Source: Alphaproteobacteria bacterium
Lineage (GTDB): Bacteria; Pseudomonadota; Alphaproteobacteria; Rhizobiales; Aestuariivirgaceae
Assembly: GCA_020441605.1 (NCBI GenBank)
Contig: JAGRLX010000236.1
Coordinates: 1-7,050 of the forward strand
Direction: 5' to 3'
DNA length: 7,050 nucleotides
Of this stretch, positions 1 to 4,305 are shown one piece after another (position 1 is the stretch's first letter; every line of letters starts with the position of its first letter). The notes under the pieces are model-generated. The model made no database searches. It was given only the letters and a program-made list of their open reading frames with translations, and was not told the origin of the DNA. The translations under genes were made by a program, and so were the position numbers.

Positions 1-2
1 TG

Positions 3-677
3 AAGTCGGTGCAGGACTGGCCGGGGGTCTCGATCCCCATCCGCAGCTTTACCGATGCCCTCGGCATCGCTTGCCTGATCGGCGGCGTCGATCCCGCCGC
101 ATCCGCCGACTCCTTCTTCAGCGACGCCCATCATGCGCATGTGACCGGGCTTTATCCCGATCTGGTGCAGTTGATCGCCGCGAAGAGCATCATCTTCGTC
201 GACTCGATCACCGACTTGACCCGCCAGGCCATGGCCTGGGCGAAGACCCGCCCCGAGGCCTTTTCCGATCGGACCGGCAAGCCCGATACGCGTGGCGCTT
301 ATGGGCTTCTGGGGCGTGAGGTGATCGGACTCCTGAAGCACCTGCAGCATGCACCGGGAAAGACGGTGATCTTCGTGGGCGTCCTCGAAAAGGTCACCGA
401 CGAATTCAACATTACCACCTGGCAGCCGCAGATGGAGGGCTCGAAGGCGGGCCGCGAACTCCCCGGAATCGTCGACCAGGTGATCTCGCTGCAGCTCTTC
501 TCGCGCGATGGCAGTGGCATGCCCGTCCTCGATGACAAGGCCGGCGAACGCCTGTTCGTCACCAAGGCCGGCAACCCTTACGGCCTTCCCGCCAAGGACC
601 GTTCGGGACGGCTTGAGGTCACCGAGCCCGCCGATCTCGGCCGTCTTCTTTCCAAGATCAATCTCACCCGCAACTGA
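3..677 (+). CDS. RecA-fold phage ATPase (AAA_24 / Sak4-like), 5' partial
   Basis: The frame is open from base 3 with no in-frame stop, and the visible protein begins inside a domain, so the true start and probably the Walker A loop lie before the window. The GTG at 9 is not a convincing start. A Walker B-like strand, SIIFVDSITDL, is encoded around 186-218, with its Asp at 201-203. It is followed by a helical stretch (GREVIGLLKHLQ) and a second core strand (KTVIFVGVLEKV), then a long loop ending at ELPGIVDQVISL. This order fits the phage nucleotide-binding proteins of the AAA_24 type, which overlap with Sak4, a single-domain RecA/Rad51-like annealing protein that works with a phage SSB. Its neighbours support a recombination role: a candidate ssDNA-binding protein directly downstream, then a nuclease and helicases. 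The family call is from remembered sequence pattern; strand-annealing activity is inferred. Confidence 0.8.
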   Translation, partial: KSVQDWPGVSIPIRSFTDALGIACLIGGVDPAASADSFFSDAHHAHVTGLYPDLVQLIAAKSIIFVDSITDLTRQAMAWAKTRPEAFSDRTGKPDTRGAYGLLGREVIGLLKHLQHAPGKTVIFVGVLEKVTDEFNITTWQPQMEGSKAGRELPGIVDQVISLQLFSRDGSGMPVLDDKAGERLFVTKAGNPYGLPAKDRSGRLEVTEPADLGRLLSKINLTRN

Positions 678-678
678 T

Positions 679-682
679 GGAG
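679..682 (+). promoter_or_regulatory. Ribosome binding site deciding the start of the DUF669-like gene
   Basis: GGAG lies six bases before the ATG at 689, ideal spacing. The competing in-frame ATG at 677, which overlaps the upstream TGA, would leave this GGAG inside the gene. The start at 689 is therefore preferred. Confidence 0.65.
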
Positions 683-688
683 ACAATC

Positions 689-1384
689 ATGAGCTTCGAT
701 TTCAATTCCGCCGACCCGCAGATGGTGATGGGCGACCTCATCCCCGATGGCACCTTCGCCAAGCTTAGGCTTGCGATCCGCCCAAGCGGCGTCGACGGCG
801 CGGTGCCGATGGATCAAGGGCTGCTCAAGGCCTCCGGCAGTTCCGACGCCAGGATGCTCGACTGCGAGTTCACGGTGATGGAAGGCCCCTTCGCCAAGCG
901 CAAATTCTGGCAGATGTTCACGGTGCAGGGCGGCAAGCTCGACGAGAAGGGCCAGTCAAAGGGCTGGAACATCTCGAAGAGCACCTTCCGCGCCATGATC
1001 GACTCGGCATTGGGTTTGAACCCTGAAGACATGAGCGAGGCGACGAAGGCCAAGCGTGTCATCCAGGGATTGAAGCAGCTCGATGGCATCACCTTCTGGG
1101 GCCGCATCATGGTCGAACCCGCGTCCAATCCGCAATATCGCGATGTGAACCGCCTCGCCAATGTCGTGACGCCCGCCGACAAGGAATATGCCGTTCTGGC
1201 ACGGGGCGAGCCCGTGCCGCCGCATCCGGTCGGTGCCCGGGCGAAGACGCAAGCCCCAGCACCCGCGCAGCAATCCCTGACGCCCGCATGGGCCAACAAA
1301 ACGGCGCAACCTGTGCAAGCTCAGCCACAACCCCAGCCCCAACCAGCCTCCAAGGCTGCAGGTCCCGCCTGGCTCAATGCCTGA
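689..1384 (+). CDS. DUF669-like phage protein, candidate ssDNA-binding protein
   Basis: This 231-residue protein begins MSFDFNSADP. It has a globular N-terminal part of about 170 residues and then a low-complexity tail rich in Pro, Gln and Ala (about 180-231). The globular part contains a pattern seen in DUF669 phage proteins: a strand ending in CEFTVMEGPFAKRKFW, a helix (SKSTFRAMIDSALG), and a late YRDVNRLANVV segment. DUF669 genes often sit beside AAA_24/Sak4-type ATPases in phages, and that is the arrangement here. The layout of a fold followed by a flexible Pro/Gln linker resembles SSB proteins, but the C-terminus ends PAWLNA instead of an acidic tip. A second PAW occurs at 199-201 and the last one at 226-228. 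The start at 689 is chosen over 677 because of the GGAG at 679-682. The family assignment is moderate; ssDNA binding is inferred from layout and neighbours, not seen. Confidence 0.7.
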   Translation: MSFDFNSADPQMVMGDLIPDGTFAKLRLAIRPSGVDGAVPMDQGLLKASGSSDARMLDCEFTVMEGPFAKRKFWQMFTVQGGKLDEKGQSKGWNISKSTFRAMIDSALGLNPEDMSEATKAKRVIQGLKQLDGITFWGRIMVEPASNPQYRDVNRLANVVTPADKEYAVLARGEPVPPHPVGARAKTQAPAPAQQSLTPAWANKTAQPVQAQPQPQPQPASKAAGPAWLNA

Positions 1385-1398
1385 GACCACCCTGGCAG

Positions 1399-1635
1399 AT
1401 GACAGACGATGAATGGCAGCGGCATGTCACGCGCGAAGCGGCACGGGAGATCGGCGAATGGCTCGCAGGAAAAGGCGATGGTCAGCTCTGGCGTCCCGTC
1501 GCCTCCCTCACCATGGCGGATCTCGAGGCGATGGCCACTTGCGCCATCTCCCGCTGGATCGTGCTGCAGTCGCAGCGTCTGGCAAAAGCGGGCTGGCCGC
1601 GGGACGATCCGATCCGGACCCTGCTTCTGGGGTAA
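1399..1635 (+). CDS. Small hypothetical protein (78 aa), possibly the N-terminal part of the next gene
   Basis: This frame has strong G/C third positions from the ATG at 1399 to the TAA at 1633-1635, so it is very likely translated. The same open frame reaches back to an ATG at 1288, but that part runs out of phase inside the preceding gene and is not credible. The protein starts MTDDEWQRHVTREAAREIG and looks mainly helical. It has no cysteines suited to metal binding apart from one Cys in MATCAISRW, no signal peptide and no clear membrane segment. I do not recognise a family. No good ribosome binding site precedes 1399; the gap to the upstream stop is 14 bases, so translation may be coupled. 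The stop is abrupt: coding character continues immediately in the -1 frame with the zinc-type protein, so the two may form one product of about 200 residues through slippage or a one-base sequence error. Confidence 0.6.
   Translation: MTDDEWQRHVTREAAREIGEWLAGKGDGQLWRPVASLTMADLEAMATCAISRWIVLQSQRLAKAGWPRDDPIRTLLLG
1629..1635 (+). other. GGGG-TAA frame junction, candidate -1 slip site
   Basis: The last codons of the small gene read CTG GGG TAA, and the four Gs occupy 1629-1632. A tRNA on GGG at 1630-1632 could move back one base and again pair with GGG at 1629-1631. The next codon would then be GTA at 1632, leading directly into the cysteine-rich protein. One extra G in this run would also fuse the frames, so a homopolymer error is an equal alternative. 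The pairing is seen; slippage is inferred. Confidence 0.4.
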
Positions 1636-2000
1636 GTCCCTGCGCACTGTGCGGACGGCAATCGCGCGGCTTCGGCTACTGCCATCACCTGTGCTGGGAC
1701 TCGTTCCCGCATCATCGCTTCTGCTCGCTGCCCTGTCTCGACGCCGGATCGGCACTGGCAAACCGGAATGACGGCATGATCGACAAGACGCAATTCGAGC
1801 AGCAGGCGATCAAGGACGCACGACGTCCCTTCGCCGAAGCGCTGACCGAGCTTGGGCTGATGGCGCCGTTCTTCGATCGCAGTGCTGACGACATCGATCG
1901 CCTGATCGAGGCCTGCATCGACGGCTTTCAGGAGTCGATGCGGCGGCAGGCGGGCGAGAAGAGCAGGTCCACTCCGTTCGACGACGATGTTCCATTTTGA
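1632..2000 (+). CDS. DUF6511-like putative zinc-binding protein with SSB-like C-terminal tip; start unclear
   Basis: The clearly coding part runs from about 1632 to the TGA at 1998-2000 (122 residues). It opens with a cysteine cluster: CALC at 1641-1652, CHHLC at 1680-1694 and CSLPC at 1722-1736, which gives enough Cys/His pairs for one or two zinc ions. A helical segment follows (AIKDARRPFAEALTELGLM, then DDIDRLIEACIDGFQESM), and the last residues are PFDDDVPF. This resembles the DUF6511 family found in alphaproteobacterial prophages, whose function is unknown to me. The final DDDVPF closely matches the C-terminal tip of bacterial SSB (DDDIPF in E. coli). No ATG, GTG or TTG lies just before the cysteines. 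In-frame upstream choices are ATG at 1413 or 1458 and TTG at 1539, but residues before 1632 look like an out-of-phase shadow of the preceding gene (Arg-rich, poor codon bias). An ATG at 1776 would remove the cysteine cluster. The coordinates given are the minimal coding span, not a proven start. Confidence 0.7.
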   Translation, partial: VSPCALCGRQSRGFGYCHHLCWDSFPHHRFCSLPCLDAGSALANRNDGMIDKTQFEQQAIKDARRPFAEALTELGLMAPFFDRSADDIDRLIEACIDGFQESMRRQAGEKSRSTPFDDDVPF

Positions 2001-2003
2001 GGA
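1999..2003 (+). promoter_or_regulatory. Ribosome binding site for the 71-residue protein
   Basis: GAGGA overlaps the upstream TGA and lies seven bases before the ATG at 2011. It favours 2011 over the in-frame ATG at 1987, which sits inside the previous gene. Confidence 0.6.
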
Positions 2004-2010
2004 CGCCATC

Positions 2011-2226
2011 ATGTTTGATCTGAACAACCAGGGTGTGCCCGAGGAGTGGCTCGATCTGCTGCGCCGCGCCGAAGAAAACGCCGAAACCGAATTCGAGCAT
2101 GAATTTTGCCAATCCCTGCGGGAAAGGTTCGAGACCTATGGTGAACGGGCACAACTGACGGACGCTCAACTCGACAATCTGCGCTGCATCGCCCATGCCG
2201 GAGGTTTCTGGGAGCGCGGGCCATGA
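2011..2226 (+). CDS. Small acidic hypothetical protein (71 aa)
   Basis: The protein begins MFDLNNQGVPEEWLDLLRRAE and is rich in Glu, Asp and Arg. Most of it reads as two or three amphipathic helices, with the central part (about 16-42) the most charged. It ends GGFWERGP. There is no signal peptide, membrane segment or metal motif, and I do not recognise a family. The start at 2011 is supported by GAGGA at 1999-2003. Its stop overlaps the ATG of the nuclease gene as ATGA, so the two are probably translationally coupled. A small cytoplasmic accessory protein of the replication module, perhaps a partner of a neighbour, is as much as the position allows; that role is inferred. Confidence 0.6.
   Translation: MFDLNNQGVPEEWLDLLRRAEENAETEFEHEFCQSLRERFETYGERAQLTDAQLDNLRCIAHAGGFWERGP
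2210..2214 (+). promoter_or_regulatory. Ribosome binding site for the nuclease gene
   Basis: GGGAG ends eight bases before the ATG at 2223, inside the end of the preceding gene. It supports the ATGA-overlapping start. Confidence 0.6.
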
Positions 2227-2990
2227 TCGACCTCAACCACGCTTCCGGCTTCAACTATGGCAACACGGCCGTCCAACCGGCGGCGGTGCGCATCAACGTG
2301 CTTATCGATGCGGCACTGACGGCAGAGCGCCGCGGCACGCCACCCCGCGACTATCTCGGCGCCTCGCGCATCGGAGAGCCATGTTCGCGGCGTTTGGTCT
2401 ACGAGTTCACCAACACACCGCCCGATGACGGCATGGACTTCGATGGGCACGCGCTCCGCATCTTCGCGGCGGGCCATGTGTTTGAATCGCTCGCCATCTG
2501 CTGGCTGCGGGGCGCTGGCTTCGATCTCCGCACTGTGAAGCGTGACGGGAGCCAGTTCGGCTTCTCGACGGCGGGCGGCAAATTCCGTGGCCACATCGAT
2601 GGCGTCATCGTAAGCGGCCCTGATATCGGCACCGACTGGCCGGCGCTTTGGGAGTCAAAGGCTCTAAATGCCAAATCCTGGAACGATCTGGTCAAGGGCG
2701 GCCTTGCTTTGTCGAAGCCGCTCTATTACGCGCAGGTGCAGATCTACATGGCTTACATGGATCTCGACCGCTGCCTGTTCACCGTGGTGAACAAGGACAC
2801 CCAGGAATTCTACCACGAGGCTGTTCCCTTCGATGCGCCGCATGCGCAAGCGATGTCGGACAAAGCCGTGGAAATCATCCGAGCAGCGGAGGCCCATGAA
2901 CTGCCGCCGCGCCTGGCAGCAGCGCCCGACTTCTACCTTTGCCGCTTCTGTCCGTTCTCGATCCGCTGCTGGGAGTCCCACCATGGCTGA
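2223..2990 (+). CDS. PD-(D/E)XK nuclease of the RecB/Cas4/AddB type with a predicted Fe-S cluster
   Basis: This 255-residue protein carries the full set of RecB-family nuclease motifs: G84-H-V-F-E88 in the first helix, the Asp of GHIDG (D126), E144-S-K146 as the ExK motif, and Q171-V-Q-I-Y175 as the QxxxY motif. The metal-binding and catalytic residues therefore all appear present. One cysteine lies early (C54 in GEPCSRRL) and three lie at the end (C240, C243 and C249 in YLCRFCPFSIRC). This 1+3 arrangement is the pattern of the 4Fe-4S cluster in Cas4 and AddB nucleases. It probably cuts DNA ends or ssDNA during phage recombination or genome processing. There is no CRISPR array or cas gene nearby, so a Cas4 role in spacer capture is unlikely. 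The start overlaps the upstream stop by four bases and has GGGAG at 2210-2214. The end overlaps the helicase gene by eight bases, which suggests coupled synthesis and possibly a nuclease-helicase pair. Confidence 0.88.
   Translation: MIDLNHASGFNYGNTAVQPAAVRINVLIDAALTAERRGTPPRDYLGASRIGEPCSRRLVYEFTNTPPDDGMDFDGHALRIFAAGHVFESLAICWLRGAGFDLRTVKRDGSQFGFSTAGGKFRGHIDGVIVSGPDIGTDWPALWESKALNAKSWNDLVKGGLALSKPLYYAQVQIYMAYMDLDRCLFTVVNKDTQEFYHEAVPFDAPHAQAMSDKAVEIIRAAEAHELPPRLAAAPDFYLCRFCPFSIRCWESHHG
2971..2975 (+). promoter_or_regulatory. Ribosome binding site for the helicase gene
   Basis: GGGAG lies seven bases before the ATG at 2983. It decides this start over the in-frame ATG at 2833, which would add 50 Arg-rich residues read out of phase through the nuclease gene. 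Confidence 0.65.
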
Positions 2991-4305
2991 CGTGCGACCT
3001 TCCGACGCCCAGATGCGGGCGATCACCGCCATCAAGGAGTGGTTCCAGAGCCGCACGAAGGATCAGCAGGTGTTCCGGCTTTTTGGCTATGCGGGGGTCG
3101 GGAAGAGCACCGTGCTCAAGTTCGCGCTCGACGAACTTGGTCTTGAACCTCATCGTGGCAGCCGCGAGGGCGGTGGCTGCGTGCCCGGTGTCGTCACCGC
3201 CACCTTCACCGGCAAGGCCGCACTGGTGCTGCGACGCAAGGGCACACCAGCCCGCACCATCCACAGTTTGATCTACAGTGTGATCGAGGCCACCGAAGCG
3301 GAGATCGAGGAGGCGAAGAAGGCGATCGCCAAGGCCGAGGACGATGCCAGGAAGCTTGCTGGCTTCGAGCGCACCGCTGCCGAGGCGGCCATCGAGGCCA
3401 TGCGCCGGCAGTTGGCTCAGATGAAGAAGCCGCGCTTCGCTCTCAATCCCCAAAGTGATGCGGCGGAAGCGAAGCTGATCGTGCTCGATGAAGTCTCGAT
3501 GGTCGGCGAGGACATGGCCCGCGATCTCATGAGTTTCGGGAAACCCATCCTGGTCCTCGGTGACCCGGGGCAACTGCCGCCCATCAAAGGTGAGGGCGCC
3601 TTCACCATGGCACAGCCCGACATCATGCTCACCGAGATCCACCGCCAGGCAGCCGAGAGCGCCATCATTCGGCTTGCCACCATGGCGAGGGAAGGGAAAG
3701 CCATCGGCTTCGGTGGCTACGACACTTATGTGTGGAAGATGCCGAAGTCGGATGTCACGCCCGACCAGGCACTGCGTGGCGGCCAGGTGATCTGCGGTAT
3801 GAATGCCACACGGCTGCAGCTCAACAACGCAATGCGGCAAGCGGCGGGATTCTCGGATGGCTGGCTTCCGACCGGCCCGTCCGAGAAGATCATCTGTCTC
3901 AAGAACCAGAACGACCTTGGGCTCATCAACGGCATGTTCGTCACTCTTGATGACATCGTCGATGAAGGGAGCCTGTTCTTCTCAGCCTCGGTCACCGACG
4001 AGGAGGGAAAATCCATCGGCACTGCGGGGAGTGATGGCAAGCCCGGGCGGCTCCGCCTCTACAAGGGTCACTTTCAGGATCATGTCGCCTTTGACAAGAA
4101 CCGCCATGACCGCGACTGGAAAGAGAAGCGCCATCTGACCGAGGCGACCTTCGGCTGGGCCATCACTTGTCACAAGGCACAGGGAAGTGCATGGGAGAAT
4201 GTCATCGTGTGGGATGATGGGCTCGGCAAGACGCCGCTCGATCGGGCCCGCTGGCTCTATACCGCCATCACCCGCGCCGAGAAGGGACTTGTGCTGCTTG
4301 GATGA
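2983..4305 (+). CDS. RecD-like superfamily 1 ATP-dependent DNA helicase
   Basis: Starting at 2983 the protein has 440 residues. The Walker A loop is GYAGVGKST (35-43, K41) and motif Ia is TFTGKAAL (74-81). Walker B is LIVLDEVSM (165-173, D169/E170), motif III is GDPGQLPP (193-200), and motif IV is around LTEIHRQ (216-222). C-terminal motif V is TCHKAQGS (395-402) and motif VI is YTAITRAE (426-433). This is the AAA_30 plus UvrD_C_2 layout of RecD/RecD2-type helicases, which move 5' to 3' on ssDNA. It is much shorter than full RecD2 and lacks the N-terminal helix-hairpin-helix part. A charged, Ala/Glu/Lys-rich helical insert occupies about 102-150, between motif Ia and Walker B. The gene overlaps the nuclease gene by eight bases and the primase gene by four (ATGA). 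It probably unwinds DNA for the nuclease or at the phage fork; the partner is inferred. The start at 2983 has a good GGGAG. Confidence 0.9.
   Translation: MADVRPSDAQMRAITAIKEWFQSRTKDQQVFRLFGYAGVGKSTVLKFALDELGLEPHRGSREGGGCVPGVVTATFTGKAALVLRRKGTPARTIHSLIYSVIEATEAEIEEAKKAIAKAEDDARKLAGFERTAAEAAIEAMRRQLAQMKKPRFALNPQSDAAEAKLIVLDEVSMVGEDMARDLMSFGKPILVLGDPGQLPPIKGEGAFTMAQPDIMLTEIHRQAAESAIIRLATMAREGKAIGFGGYDTYVWKMPKSDVTPDQALRGGQVICGMNATRLQLNNAMRQAAGFSDGWLPTGPSEKIICLKNQNDLGLINGMFVTLDDIVDEGSLFFSASVTDEEGKSIGTAGSDGKPGRLRLYKGHFQDHVAFDKNRHDRDWKEKRHLTEATFGWAITCHKAQGSAWENVIVWDDGLGKTPLDRARWLYTAITRAEKGLVLLG

Noticed and set aside
1413..1631. N-terminal extension of the cysteine-rich protein from the ATG at 1413
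   Set aside because: These residues are Arg-rich with poor third-position bias and lie out of phase under the 78-residue frame, which has better coding character. No ribosome binding site precedes 1413.
2833..2982. Longer helicase start at the ATG at 2833
   Set aside because: It would read 50 Arg-rich residues out of phase through the conserved Fe-S end of the nuclease, while the ATG at 2983 has a well-placed GGGAG.
2875..3840. Long minus-strand frame (321 codons)
   Set aside because: It lies opposite the helicase, whose motifs are complete on the + strand. Long antisense frames are expected in high-GC coding DNA, and the translation has no recognisable domain.
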